In this document: positions 18,406 to 27,031 of the stretch, in pieces
Layout of the letters: every line of letters begins with the position of its first letter
Position numbering within the stretch: position 1 is the first letter of the stretch
NCBI GenBank assembly: GCA_026125795.1
Contig: JAHCKM010000004.1
Location: 558,001-622,000, forward strand
Direction: 5' to 3'
Length of the DNA stretch: 64,000 nt
From: Burkholderiaceae bacterium
GTDB lineage: Bacteria > Pseudomonadota > Gammaproteobacteria > Burkholderiales > Burkholderiaceae_C
The notes under the pieces: model-generated
Databases searched by the model: none
What the model was told of the DNA's origin: nothing
Seen by the model: the letters and a program-made list of their open reading frames with translations, nothing else
Position numbers and translations under genes: made by a program

Positions 18406-19533
18406 TTGGCTGCTGACGCCGAGGCGCTGGCGCGGCTGTTCGTCCACTTTGCCGAGCGCGAGGTCACCGACGATCCGCTGTACGTGGCACTGTGCCTGCA
18501 TGCGGCTGCGCTGCCGGCGCTGCTGGCGCTGATGCAGCACGCGCCGCCCACGCAGCGTGTGCCCAACCTGCTGCTGGCGGCCGTGCACGATCGTGTGCTG
18601 GCCGGCGTGTCGCATCCGCTGCGCGAGTACTTTCCAAGCGCCGGCGGCACGCGCGAGCCCGATGCGGCATTGGCTGCAATCTTCGATGACTTCGTCACGA
18701 CGCAGCACGACGCGTTGCGCACCGCGCTGGCCACGCGCAGCACGCAGACCAACGAGATCGGTCGCTGCGCCGTGTTGTGGCCGGTGCTGTGCGCGCTGGC
18801 GCGGCGCGGGCAGACCCGACTGGCGTTGTTCGACTTCGGCAGCAGCGCTGGCCTGAACCTCGGCGTCGACCGCTACCGCTACGACTATGGGCTGTTCGTG
18901 TCGGGCGCGGGCGGCGCCGACGCACCGCGGATCGAATGCCACGTGGTCGGCGATGCGCGTGCGCTGCAAGGTGTTGCGGTGCACGCGCCGCGGATCGTCG
19001 AGCGCATCGGCGTCGACCCGGCGCCGGTCGACGTGCACGATCCGGCGCAGCTGCGCTGGCTGCGCGCCTGCCTGTGGCCGTACGACCTCAGACGCCGCGC
19101 GCGCCTGGACGCTGCGGTGGCGCTGGCGCAGCGCAGCGACTCTCGCGTGCGCCGCTGCGACGATTGCGCCGCCGCCATCGAGCCCTGGCTCGACGGCCTG
19201 CCGGCCGATGTGCTGCCCGTGGTGTTCAACAGCTGGGTGCTGCACTACCTGGACCCGGCGGCGCGCCATGCGCATGTGCTGAAGATGCGTCGGTGGGTGC
19301 AGCGGCGCGGCATCGTTTGGCTCAGCGCCGAGGGCGCCCACATCGCGCTCGGTGCAGCGCCCGCGCCCGCGGGAGGCGACGCGCGGGTCAGCGACGCGCA
19401 GCTGGCCAACGGCTCGTTGTGGTGGCTGACGCAACGTGATGCCGGTGCGGGTACGGTGGTGGCCACGCTGCTGGCGCGTTCGCACCCGCATGGGCGCTGG
19501 CTGCAGTGGCTCGATGCGCGGGCGGCGTCTTGA
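18406..19533 (+). CDS. DUF2332-family protein
   Basis: A 375-residue protein with the features of the DUF2332 family: LNLGVDRYRYDYG following LFDFGSSAGLN, and NSWVLHYLDPAARHAH near the C-terminus. The GSSAGLN glycine-rich loop and overall layout suggest a Rossmann-like, perhaps methyltransferase-related fold, but no activity is established. The start is TTG 18406, 16 bases after the peroxidase stop; no better start is visible. It precedes tyrB by 44 bases. Confidence 0.75.
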   Translation: MAADAEALARLFVHFAEREVTDDPLYVALCLHAAALPALLALMQHAPPTQRVPNLLLAAVHDRVLAGVSHPLREYFPSAGGTREPDAALAAIFDDFVTTQHDALRTALATRSTQTNEIGRCAVLWPVLCALARRGQTRLALFDFGSSAGLNLGVDRYRYDYGLFVSGAGGADAPRIECHVVGDARALQGVAVHAPRIVERIGVDPAPVDVHDPAQLRWLRACLWPYDLRRRARLDAAVALAQRSDSRVRRCDDCAAAIEPWLDGLPADVLPVVFNSWVLHYLDPAARHAHVLKMRRWVQRRGIVWLSAEGAHIALGAAPAPAGGDARVSDAQLANGSLWWLTQRDAGAGTVVATLLARSHPHGRWLQWLDARAAS

Positions 19534-19577
19534 TGCCGTGCCACCGATAATCGCCTCTCGTCTTGCAGGAGCAACCC

Positions 19578-20774
19578 GTGTTTGAGCATGTCGAGCCGTA
19601 TGCCGGTGACCCGATCTTCGCCTTGGTCGACGCTTTCAATGCCGACCCGCGGCCGCACAAGGTCAATCTGTCGATCGGCATCTACTTCGACGACGAGGGC
19701 CGCATCCCGGTGCTGGCCAGCGTGCGCGAGGCCGAGGCGCAGATGCTGGCGCAAGGTGGCGCCAAGCCGTATCTGCCGATGGAAGGCGCCGCCGACATGC
19801 GGCGCGCGGTGCAGGCGCTGCTGTTCGGCGCGCAGCACGAAGCGGTGATGGCGGGCCGTGTCGCGACGATCCAGTCGGTGGGTTCCAGCGGGGGCCTGAA
19901 GGTGGGGGCCGATTTCCTCAAGCGCTGGTTCCCGGGCAGCGGCGTGTGGATCAGCGATCCGAGCTGGGACAACCACCGCTCGATGTTCGAAGGCAGCGGC
20001 TTCACGGTGAACACGTATCCGTACTACGACCCCGCCAGCGGCGGCGTGCGCTTTGAAGCGATGCTGGCGGCGATCGAGCAGCTGCCTGCGCGCAGCATCG
20101 TGCTGATTCACGCGTGCTGCCACAACCCGACCGGTGTGGACCTCACGCACGCGCAATGGGACCGGCTGGCGCCGGTGCTGAAGGCGCGCCAGCTGATCGG
20201 CTACCTCGATCTCGCCTACCAGGGCTACGGCGACGGCTTGAACGAAGACGCCTACGCAGTGCGCAAGCTCGCCGATTCGGGAGCCGCCTTCGTGGTGGCC
20301 AACTCGTTCTCCAAGAGCATGAGCGTGTACGGCGAGCGCTGCGGCGCGCTGTCGGTGGTATGCCCGACGCCCAAAGAAGCCGAGCTGGTGCTCGGCCAGC
20401 TCAAGCTGACCGTGCGGCGCATCTATTCCAGCCCGGCAATCCACGCCGCCGGCATCGTTGCCCGCGTGCTCACCGACGGCAAGCTGCGGCCGATGTGGGA
20501 GGCCGAGGTGGCCCAGATGCGTGAGCGCATCCAGGCGATGCGGCGCGCGCTGCACGAGGTGTTGAGCGCGCGGGTGCCCGGCCGCGACTTCGGCTACCTG
20601 CTGACGCAGCGCGGCATGTTCAGCTACACCGGCCTGAGCGCGCAGCAGGTGGACCGGTTGCGCGAAGAGCACGCGGTGTACTTGATCCGCTCCGGTCGCA
20701 TGTGCGTGGCGGGCCTGAACCGCGGCAACGTCGAGCGCACCGCGCAGGCATTTGCCGCCGTGCTGGCTGGCTGA
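19578..20774 (+). CDS. tyrB: Aromatic amino acid aminotransferase
   Basis: A 398-residue fold-type I PLP aminotransferase that makes phenylalanine and tyrosine (also aspartate/leucine) from 2-oxo acids. It follows the E. coli TyrB pattern closely: EHVEPYAGDPIF at the N-terminus, CCHNPTG, the PLP lysine in NSFSKSMSVYGERCG, RRIYSSP, and GMFSYTGLSAQQVDRL. GTG 19578 is preferred over TTG 19563 because AGGAG lies six bases before the GTG. A three-hairpin repeat follows the stop directly. Confidence 0.94.
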   Translation: MFEHVEPYAGDPIFALVDAFNADPRPHKVNLSIGIYFDDEGRIPVLASVREAEAQMLAQGGAKPYLPMEGAADMRRAVQALLFGAQHEAVMAGRVATIQSVGSSGGLKVGADFLKRWFPGSGVWISDPSWDNHRSMFEGSGFTVNTYPYYDPASGGVRFEAMLAAIEQLPARSIVLIHACCHNPTGVDLTHAQWDRLAPVLKARQLIGYLDLAYQGYGDGLNEDAYAVRKLADSGAAFVVANSFSKSMSVYGERCGALSVVCPTPKEAELVLGQLKLTVRRIYSSPAIHAAGIVARVLTDGKLRPMWEAEVAQMRERIQAMRRALHEVLSARVPGRDFGYLLTQRGMFSYTGLSAQQVDRLREEHAVYLIRSGRMCVAGLNRGNVERTAQAFAAVLAG

Positions 20775-20834
20775 CAGCGGCCGCGAGGCCGCTGCGGCGA
20801 GGCTGACTTCGAGCAAGTCAAGGTGCAAAGCACC
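20775..20834. repeat. Three-hairpin element (family 2), copy G
   Basis: Three consecutive hairpins directly after the tyrB stop: CAGCGGCC/GGCCGCTG (20775-20782, 20787-20794, loop GCGA), TGACTT/AAGTCA (20804-20809, 20815-20820) and GGTGC/GCACC (20822-20826, 20830-20834). The linker between hairpins 1 and 2 is CGGCGAGGC. A copy with the same order and spacing is at 58284-58352. It probably acts as a terminator or mRNA 3' stabiliser between tyrB and the convergent LysR gene. Confidence 0.65.
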
Positions 20835-20838
20835 GGCC

Positions 20839-20859
20839 CGAGCCAAAAAGGTGGGCTCA
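20839..20859 (-). terminator. Hairpin beginning in the LysR stop codon
   Basis: On the minus strand the LysR stop TGA (20859-20857) runs into GAGCC-CACCTTTTT-GGCTC, a five-base stem with a T-rich loop. It faces the tyrB end and is analogous to the stop-overlapping stems after ilvE and livF. Confidence 0.45.
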
Positions 20860-21804
20860 CGCCGGCGCCTGCACGGCGCTGTGCAGCACCTCGCGCAGCC
20901 AGAGGTGCGCCGGATCGTCGTCGCGCCGCAGGTGCCACACCATCTCTACATGCACCGCCCCGGGATCGAACGGCAGCTCGCGCGTGGCCAGTTCACCGGG
21001 CCGTCCCGTGGCTGCCAGGAATGACAGCGGCAGCACGGTCAGCAGGTCCGACTGCGTGACCACGCGTCCCGCGGTGAAGAACTGGTTCACCGTCAGCACG
21101 ATGCGGCGCCGCCGCCCCATGTCGGCCAGCGCACGGTCGATCAAGCTGAGCGAGCGGCCCGAGAAGCTCACCTGCAGGTGGTGCGCGGCGCAGAACGTTT
21201 CCAGCGTGAGCTTCTTGCGCGCCAGCGGATGGTCGCGCCGCATCACGCAGACATAACGCGTGTCGTACAGCCGCTCGTGGCGCAGCGTGTCCTCCTGAGT
21301 CAGCAGCGCCGCGATCAGGTCGGGAAAGTGCCCGACCGCCAGATCGGCCGTTCCCTGCTCCAGCAATTTGCGAGGGTCGCGCGTGGTGAGCGGCAGCACG
21401 CGCAGGTTGGCCGCCGCCTGCACCGACTCGATGGCGCGCACCAGCCACGGCGCCAACAGTGCCGCGGTGGCGTCGGCCATCGCGATGCGGTAGTTCACCG
21501 CATCGGTGCGCGGATCAAAGTGCTCCGGCGCGAGCGCCCGCTGCAGCGTGGCCAGCGAGCGCCGCACGCGCGGCCACAGCGCCTCGGCGCGCGGCGTGGG
21601 CTTGAGGCCGGACGCCGTGCGCACGAACAGCGTTTCCCCGAGCGACTCGTGCAGCCGCTTCAGTGCGTGGCTCGCAGCGGGTTGAGTAAGTGCTAACACG
21701 TTGGATGCGCGCGTCAGATTGCCCTCGGCCATCACGGCGTCAAACACACGCAAGAGGTTGAGGTCGAGCGTTCTGAAGTTGATGGGCAGGGAGCGATTCA
21801 ACAT
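20857..21804 (-). CDS. LysR-family transcriptional regulator
   Basis: A 315-residue regulator with an N-terminal winged helix-turn-helix (residues about 12-70; GNLTRASNVLALTQPAASHA is the recognition region) and a LysR substrate-binding domain after residue 95. The N-terminal LDLNLLRVFDAVMAEGNLTRA style resembles the NodD/NahR branch, which often senses aromatic compounds. It is divergent from two tiny genes across a 95-base gap holding a good promoter and a palindrome, so it probably controls them and itself. Its inducer is unknown. Confidence 0.92.
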   Translation of the reverse strand: MLNRSLPINFRTLDLNLLRVFDAVMAEGNLTRASNVLALTQPAASHALKRLHESLGETLFVRTASGLKPTPRAEALWPRVRRSLATLQRALAPEHFDPRTDAVNYRIAMADATAALLAPWLVRAIESVQAAANLRVLPLTTRDPRKLLEQGTADLAVGHFPDLIAALLTQEDTLRHERLYDTRYVCVMRRDHPLARKKLTLETFCAAHHLQVSFSGRSLSLIDRALADMGRRRRIVLTVNQFFTAGRVVTQSDLLTVLPLSFLAATGRPGELATRELPFDPGAVHVEMVWHLRRDDDPAHLWLREVLHSAVQAPA

Positions 21805-21834
21805 GCATGCTGTTTATAACGCTGTTGCCCAGTC

Positions 21835-21868
21835 TTCAATTGAAATGTGTACGTGTAAACCCTATGCT
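21835..21868 (+). promoter_or_regulatory. Sigma-70-type promoter with overlapping palindrome
   Basis: A -35 TTGAAA (21840-21845) and -10 TATGCT (21863-21868) separated by 17 bases point at the small gene at 21900, giving a leader of about 25 bases. A perfect ten-base palindrome TTCAATTGAA (21835-21844) covers the -35 and is a candidate operator for the divergent LysR regulator. This gap is notably AT-rich for the window. Confidence 0.6.
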
Positions 21869-21899
21869 GCATTGCAACTAAATCAGCAAGGGGAACCGC

Positions 21900-22169
21900 A
21901 TGTCATCCATCACCGTCACCGGTGTTCCGCGCGTCAAGGCCCCGCGCGGCGCGATCTGGGCCGCGCGCGGTGCCGTCGCCGTCTGGGCGGCGCTGTCGCG
22001 CTGGCTGGCGGACAAGCCGCTGCAGATCCGCTCGGCAGCCGTGGAGGCCGCCGTCGAAGCGGCTCGCGTGCGCGCCCTGGCGCGCCGCCACGCCAACACC
22101 GATCCGGGCTTCGCGGCCGACCTGATGGCGGCGGCCGATCGCCACGAGGCCCAGCACGCCGATCGCTAA
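21900..22169 (+). CDS. Small protein of unknown function
   Basis: An 89-residue protein not recognised. A moderately hydrophobic amphipathic stretch (GAVAVWAALSRWLADKPLQI) is followed by an alanine/arginine-rich helix (AAVEAAVEAARVRALARRHA) and an acidic tail. There is no signal peptide. AGGGG lies seven bases before the ATG and a good promoter lies upstream. It shares an LSRWL segment with the next small gene, so the two may be distant relatives. Control by the divergent LysR is inferred from layout. Confidence 0.65.
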   Translation: MSSITVTGVPRVKAPRGAIWAARGAVAVWAALSRWLADKPLQIRSAAVEAAVEAARVRALARRHANTDPGFAADLMAAADRHEAQHADR

Positions 22170-22200
22170 GTTCGGGATCGGGCCCACGAAAGGAGTCCTC

Positions 22201-22350
22201 ATGAAGACGACCACCAAGTTGAGCGAGATGCAGCGTCACCGTGCGCTCGTGGCCGGCGAACGTCTGGGCGAGGCGCTGCTGGTGCTGTCGCGCTGGCTGT
22301 CGCGCGCCATGCAAGCGTTGCGCGCACCCGTGCGCGCCTCAGGCCAGTAG
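22201..22350 (+). CDS. Very small protein, 49 residues
   Basis: Encodes MKTTTKLSEMQRHRALVAGE and a following amphipathic helix (LGEALLVLSRWLSRAMQALR). AAGGAG sits six bases before the ATG, one of the clearest ribosome binding sites in the window, which is the main argument that it is translated. It lies 31 bases after the 89-residue gene and shares the LSRWL motif. It ends in ASGQ-stop ahead of a bidirectional hairpin. Function unknown. Confidence 0.55.
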   Translation: MKTTTKLSEMQRHRALVAGERLGEALLVLSRWLSRAMQALRAPVRASGQ

Positions 22351-22392
22351 AGTCCTTCTGGCGGCTCGCGCCTGTCTCTCGCAGGCCGTGAA

Positions 22393-22425
22393 GTGAGCCC
22401 GTCCGGGCGACCGGGCGGGGCTCAC
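22393..22425. terminator. Bidirectional hairpin overlapping the livF stop
   Basis: GTGAGCCC (22393-22400) pairs with GGGCTCAC (22418-22425), with further GC pairing inside. The livF stop (22422-22424, minus) is within the stem. It separates the convergent small-gene transcript and the livKHMGF transcript. No U-tract follows on either side. Confidence 0.55.
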
Positions 22426-23144
22426 ACGCCCAGGTAACGCCTCCACAGCGTCGGGTCCGCTGACAACGCGTCGGACGAACCGGCCCACGCGACCCGGCCT
22501 TTTTCGAGCACCACATGGTGGTCGGCAAGCCGGATCAAGCGCTGCACGTACTTGTCGATCACGAGGATCGATTGGCCCGCATCGCGCAGCTGCGACAGGG
22601 CGTGCCAGATCTCCTCGCGCACCAGCGGCGCCAGGCCTTCGGTGGCCTCGTCGAGGATCAGCAGCCGCGGGTTGGTGACCAGTGCGCGGCCGATCGCCAG
22701 CATCTGCTGTTCACCGCCCGACAGCTGCGCGCCCCACTGGCTGCGTCGCTCGGACAGGCGCGGGAACAACTGGAACACCCGCGCCGCGTGCCACGGCGTG
22801 CGGCCATCGGCACCGGGCCGCGTGAATGCGCTGAGGTGCTCGAGCACGCTCAGGTTGGCATAAACCTGCCGCCCCTCGGGCACCAGCGCCACCCCACGCC
22901 GCGCGATGCGGTGCGCCGGCTGCGCGGCGATCGAGTCGCCGGCAAACCGCAAGGCCTCGGCCTGCGACGCGATGATGCCGGTGATCGCATGCACCAGCGT
23001 GGTCTTGCCCATGCCGTTGCGGCCGAGCAGGCCGACCACCTCGCCGGATCCCACGCGCAAGTCGACGCCATGCAGCACCTGGGCACTGCCATAGCCGGCG
23101 CGCAGCCCCTTCACCTCGAGCAGCGGCTGGTCGGCCGGGCTCAT
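22422..23144 (-). CDS. livF: Branched-chain-amino-acid-type ABC transporter ATPase LivF
   Basis: A 240-residue ABC ATPase of the LivF type. Walker A GRNGMGKTT, ABC signature LSGGEQQMLAIGRAL, Walker B LLILDEATEGLAP. Together with LivG it powers import through LivHM. Here the importer is linked to an aromatic dioxygenase, so an aromatic or amide substrate is more likely than leucine. Its start overlaps livG by four bases. Confidence 0.92.
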   Translation of the reverse strand: MSPADQPLLEVKGLRAGYGSAQVLHGVDLRVGSGEVVGLLGRNGMGKTTLVHAITGIIASQAEALRFAGDSIAAQPAHRIARRGVALVPEGRQVYANLSVLEHLSAFTRPGADGRTPWHAARVFQLFPRLSERRSQWGAQLSGGEQQMLAIGRALVTNPRLLILDEATEGLAPLVREEIWHALSQLRDAGQSILVIDKYVQRLIRLADHHVVLEKGRVAWAGSSDALSADPTLWRRYLGV

Positions 23145-23890
23145 TCCTGCCCCAGGTAGGCCGCGACCACCTGCGCGTCGCGCCGCACGTCATCCGGTCT
23201 GCCGCTGGCGATGATGCGACCGCTGACCAGCACCGAGACACGATCGGCCAGCCGGAACACCGCGTCGACGTCGTGCTCGATCAACAACAGGGCCGCGTCA
23301 TGTCGCAAGCCATGGATCAGCGCTTCCATGCGCGGCGACTCGTCGGCGCCGAGACCTGCCATCGGCTCGTCGAGCAGCACCAGGCGCGGGCCGGCAGCGA
23401 TCGCCATGCCCACCTCGAGCGCACGCCGCTGGCCGTGCGACAGCGCGTGGATCGGCGCGTCGGCCTGGGCCTCGAGACCGAGGCGGGGCAACAGCGCACG
23501 GGCGCGCTCGAACAGTGCCGTCTCGCGCGCCACCGGCCGCCATGCGCTCCCGCTGCCACCGGAGGCGGCCTGCAACGCAAGCGCCACATGTTCGAGCACG
23601 CCAAAGCTCGCGAACAGCCGCGTGATCTGAAAAGACCGCGCCAGCCCGCGACGCGCCCGCTGATGGGCACTCAAGGCGGTGATGTCATGGCCGTCGAAGG
23701 TGATGCGTCCGGCGTCGGGCGCCAACTGGCCCGCGAGCTGCGCCACCAGCGTGGTCTTGCCGGCGCCATTGGGCCCGATCAGCGCATGCACCTCGCCGAG
23801 CCGCACCTGCAGGTCGACGCCGTCGGTCGCCACCACGCCGCCGAAGCGTTTATGCAGCGCCTGCACGTCGAGCAAGGCGGGGGCGTTCAT
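23141..23890 (-). CDS. livG: Branched-chain-amino-acid-type ABC transporter ATPase LivG
   Basis: A 249-residue ATPase with Walker A GPNGAGKTT, ABC signature in LSHGQRRALEVGMA and Walker B LVLLDEPMAGLG. The SHGQ in place of SGGQ is common in LivG. The typical LivG insertion (GLARSFQITRLF) is present. ATG 23890 overlaps livM, and the end overlaps livF, each by four bases. Confidence 0.92.
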   Translation of the reverse strand: MNAPALLDVQALHKRFGGVVATDGVDLQVRLGEVHALIGPNGAGKTTLVAQLAGQLAPDAGRITFDGHDITALSAHQRARRGLARSFQITRLFASFGVLEHVALALQAASGGSGSAWRPVARETALFERARALLPRLGLEAQADAPIHALSHGQRRALEVGMAIAAGPRLVLLDEPMAGLGADESPRMEALIHGLRHDAALLLIEHDVDAVFRLADRVSVLVSGRIIASGRPDDVRRDAQVVAAYLGQE

Positions 23891-24816
23891 CGCCCGATCG
23901 CCCGCTGCAGCAGGCCACCCAGACCATTGCGCGCGAACAGCACCACGGCCAGCAGCACCCAGCCGGTCCAGAACTCCCAGTGCTCGGTATAGGCCGACAA
24001 CACCTCGCGCAACAGCAGCAGCACGGCGGCGCCGGCCAGCCCACCCCACAACGTGGCCACACCGCCGAGGATCACCATCACCATCAGCGTGCCCGACTGC
24101 GTCCAATGCAGCACGTTGGGGCTGACGTAGCCCTGCTGGTTCACCGCGAGCAGCCCGGCGATGCCGCCCAGCATGCCGGCCGCCACGAACACCAGCAGCC
24201 GCAAGCGGAACGTGGCGAAACCGAGCGCCTCGGCGCGTTGCTCGTCGTCGCGGATCGCGAGCACCGCGCGGCCCAGCCGCGACGGCACGAAGCGCGCCAG
24301 CGCATAGAGGCTCGCTGCCAGCACGGCCAGCGCCGTGTAGTAGAAGGCGGTGGTGTTCTTCAGGTCCAGCCCCAGGCCGAACATCGAACGTGCGCGGATG
24401 TTCAAGCCTTCGTCGCCGCCGTAGCCCTTGATCGAGTTGGCCAGGTAAAACAGCATCTGGGCGAATGCCAGCGTGATCATGATGAAGTACACGCCGCGCG
24501 TGCGCAGCGAGATCGCGCCGATCAGCGCCGCCACGAGTCCGCACACCAGCAGCGTGGCCGCGACGTGCAGGTAGCCGTTGCCCAGTCCCTCGCTGACCAT
24601 CACGCCCGTCACGTAGGCGCCCAGGCCGACGAACGCCGCGTGGCCGAACGACACCATGCCGCCGTAGCCGAGCACCAGGTTCAGGCTGGTGGCCGCGATC
24701 GCATAGACCAGCACGCGGCCGGCAAAGCTGATGTAGAACGACGCGCCGAGCGCGTCGAGCAGCCACGGCAGCGCCAGCGCGAACGCACACACCGCGGCGA
24801 ACGCGATGCGTTTCAT
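23887..24816 (-). CDS. livM: ABC transporter permease LivM
   Basis: A 309-residue permease with eight to nine predicted helices. SLNLVLGYGGMVSFGHAAFVG is the LivM-type signature. The start ATG 24816 gives a proper signal-anchor (MKRIAFAAVCAFALALPWLL). It overlaps livH upstream and livG downstream by four bases each. It forms the inner-membrane pore with LivH. Confidence 0.92.
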   Translation of the reverse strand: MKRIAFAAVCAFALALPWLLDALGASFYISFAGRVLVYAIAATSLNLVLGYGGMVSFGHAAFVGLGAYVTGVMVSEGLGNGYLHVAATLLVCGLVAALIGAISLRTRGVYFIMITLAFAQMLFYLANSIKGYGGDEGLNIRARSMFGLGLDLKNTTAFYYTALAVLAASLYALARFVPSRLGRAVLAIRDDEQRAEALGFATFRLRLLVFVAAGMLGGIAGLLAVNQQGYVSPNVLHWTQSGTLMVMVILGGVATLWGGLAGAAVLLLLREVLSAYTEHWEFWTGWVLLAVVLFARNGLGGLLQRAIGR

Positions 24817-25730
24817 GCGCGCGCGGGGAACAGGCCTTGCGGCCGCACCGCGAGCACCACTGCCATGAACACGTACACCGCGATCGACGCGATCGCCGGC
24901 CCGGCGGCGCTGGCCCACTGCGGCGGCAAGAACTCGCGGAACGCCTGCTGCAGCAGGGTGCGGCCCAGCGTGTCGACACAGCCCACGAGCACCGAGCCGA
25001 CCAGCGCGCCGCGGATCGAGCCGATGCCGCCGATCACGATGACGACGAAGGCGAGGATCAGGATGTTCTCGCCCATGCCCACCTGCACCGCCAGCAGCGG
25101 CCCGAGCAGCGCGCCGGCCACCGCGCACAGGCCCGCGCCGATGCCGAACACGGCGGTGAACAGACGCCGCACGTTGACCCCCATCGCCTCGGTCATCACG
25201 CGGTTGGCGGCGCCGGCCCGCACCAGCGCACCCAGCCGCGTGCGCGCCACCAGGAGGTACATCGCCACGGCGAGTGCCAAGCCCACGCCGAGGATCAGCA
25301 GACGGTAGGCCGGGTAGCTCAACCCGGGCAGCAACTGCACCGGACCGGCCAGCACGTCGGGCGCCGACAGCGGCAGGTCATTGCCGAACACCATCTTCAC
25401 GCCGTCGTTCAGGATCAGGATCAGCGCGAAGGTGGCCAGCACCTGCGACAGATGGTCGCGCGCATACAGCGTGCGCAACAGCGTGGTCTCCAGCAGCATG
25501 CCGAAAGCCGCCGTCAGCACGATGGCGCCGAGCACGCCGGCCAGGAACGAGCCGGTCAGCCCGACCAGCCATGCGGCGATGAACGCGCCCACCATGTACA
25601 GCGAGCCGTGCGCGAGGTTGATCATGTCCATCACGCCGAACACCAGCGTGAGGCCGGCCGCCAGAAGGAACAGCATCAGCCCGAACTGCAGCCCGTTGAG
25701 CAGTTGTTCGACGACCAGGAGCCAGGGCAT
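24813..25730 (-). CDS. livH: ABC transporter permease LivH
   Basis: A 305-residue permease with about eight helices. The start QLLNGLQFGLMLFLLAAGLTL and MDMINLAHGSLYMVGAF are LivH hallmarks, and VIVIGGIGSIRGALVGS is the conserved cytoplasmic coupling loop. It is separated from the solute-binding protein gene by 93 bases that contain a structured repeat. Confidence 0.92.
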   Translation of the reverse strand: MPWLLVVEQLLNGLQFGLMLFLLAAGLTLVFGVMDMINLAHGSLYMVGAFIAAWLVGLTGSFLAGVLGAIVLTAAFGMLLETTLLRTLYARDHLSQVLATFALILILNDGVKMVFGNDLPLSAPDVLAGPVQLLPGLSYPAYRLLILGVGLALAVAMYLLVARTRLGALVRAGAANRVMTEAMGVNVRRLFTAVFGIGAGLCAVAGALLGPLLAVQVGMGENILILAFVVIVIGGIGSIRGALVGSVLVGCVDTLGRTLLQQAFREFLPPQWASAAGPAIASIAVYVFMAVVLAVRPQGLFPARA

Positions 25731-25748
25731 GCCGGCGCCTCAGTTGGC

Positions 25749-25813
25749 GCCGGGCCGCTCCCAAGCCAACTGAGCGCCCCCTCGGGGGGCAGCGAACGCA
25801 GTGAGCGTGGGGG
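25749..25813. repeat. Family-1 structured repeat, copy B
   Basis: Fills most of the 93-base gap between the solute-binding gene and livH. It reads GCCGGGCCGC at one end, a perfect CCCCC/GGGGG core (CCCCCTCGGGGGG) in the centre and GAACGCAGTGAGCG near the other end. It matches the copies at 51725 and 27717. Its position suggests a processing or attenuation hairpin that sets more binding protein than permease, as seen with REP elements in other ABC operons. Confidence 0.7.
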
Positions 25814-25823
25814 TGAACATCAA

Positions 25824-27017
25824 TCAGGGCTTCATCTTGCACTCGCCGACATAGGCGTCGCCGTGGTCCTTGAGGATCGGCTCGCCGATCGACTTGTTGA
25901 TCAGCCCGCCCTTGCCGTCGGAGCCGACCGTGCGCACGTAGTAGTTCTGGATCGGGTACTGGTTGGTGTTGAACTTGAACGGACCGCGCACCGAGTCGAA
26001 CTTGGCCGCCTTCAGCGCCTTGCGCAACGCCTCGCGGTCCTCGAGCTTGCCTTTCACGTCGCGCACCGCGGCGTTGATCAGCAGCGCGGCGTCGTAGCCC
26101 TGCGATGCGAACACCGACGGCACGCGCTTGTACTCCTTCTGGAACTCGGCCATGAACTTCTGGTTGGCCGGGTTGGGGAAGTCCGGCGACCAGTGTGCGG
26201 TGTTGAACAGGCCCGCCATCGCGGCGCCCACCGGATTGATGATGTCCTGGTCGGCCGAGAAGCCCGGCAGCACGAGCTGGATGTCCTTGCCGAGGCCGGC
26301 GCCGACGAACTGCTTGATGAAGTTGATGCCCATGCCGCCGGGCAGGAAGATGTACAGCGCCTGCGGCTTGGCAGCGCGGATCTCGGCCAGCTCGGCGGCG
26401 TAGTCGAGCTGCCCGAGCTTGGTGTAGTTCTCGCCGATCACCTGGCCCTTGAACATGCGCTTGAACCCGGCCAGCGAGTCCTTGCCGGCCTGGTAGTTGG
26501 GCGCCAGCAGGTACACGGTCTTCAGGTTGCGCGTGTTGGCGTATTGGCCGGCGGCCTCGTGGTAGGCATCGTTGGGCCAGCTCACCGCGTAGAACAGCGG
26601 GTTGCAGTCCTTGCCGGCGATCGACGACGGCGCCGCGTTCGGGCTGATGTAGATGGTGTTGTTGTCCAGCGCCTCGGGCAGCGCGGCCAGCATGATGTTG
26701 GAGAACACCACGCCGGTCATGAAGTCCACCTTGTCGCGCTTGACGTTCTTCTCGAACAGCTGCTTGGCGACGTCGGGCTTGAACTGGTCGTCGCTCACCA
26801 GGACCTCGGCCGGCAGCCCACCGAGCTTGCCGCCGTTCAACTTCACCGCGAGCAGGAAGCCGTCGCGGATGTCGATACCGAGCGCCGACGAGGGCCCCGA
26901 CAGCGTGCTGACGAAGCCGACCTTGACCTTGTCGGCGCCCAGGGCGGCGCCGCCGGCCAGTGCGGCGGCCACTGCGATGGCGCCGATGCGCAAGCGCGAG
27001 CGAAACGAAGACCTCAT
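25824..27017 (-). CDS. ABC transporter periplasmic solute-binding protein (LivK type)
   Basis: A 397-residue periplasmic binding protein with a signal peptide (RIGAIAVAAALAGGAALG, cleavage near residue 28). The mature start ADKVKVGFVSTLSGPSSALG is the type I periplasmic-binding (Leu/Ile/Val family) pattern also used for aromatic acids and amides. It lies between the dioxygenase beta gene (14 bases upstream) and livH, tying the importer to the dioxygenase. The ligand is unknown. Confidence 0.9.
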   Translation of the reverse strand: MRSSFRSRLRIGAIAVAAALAGGAALGADKVKVGFVSTLSGPSSALGIDIRDGFLLAVKLNGGKLGGLPAEVLVSDDQFKPDVAKQLFEKNVKRDKVDFMTGVVFSNIMLAALPEALDNNTIYISPNAAPSSIAGKDCNPLFYAVSWPNDAYHEAAGQYANTRNLKTVYLLAPNYQAGKDSLAGFKRMFKGQVIGENYTKLGQLDYAAELAEIRAAKPQALYIFLPGGMGINFIKQFVGAGLGKDIQLVLPGFSADQDIINPVGAAMAGLFNTAHWSPDFPNPANQKFMAEFQKEYKRVPSVFASQGYDAALLINAAVRDVKGKLEDREALRKALKAAKFDSVRGPFKFNTNQYPIQNYYVRTVGSDGKGGLINKSIGEPILKDHGDAYVGECKMKP

Positions 27018-27031
27018 GTGTGCCCCTTCCT

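Noticed and set aside
25749-25813. Rho-independent terminator or insertion-sequence end
   Set aside because: Similar sequences occur at four other places including inside genes, there is no U-tract, no transposase and no target duplication, so a dispersed structured repeat fits better.
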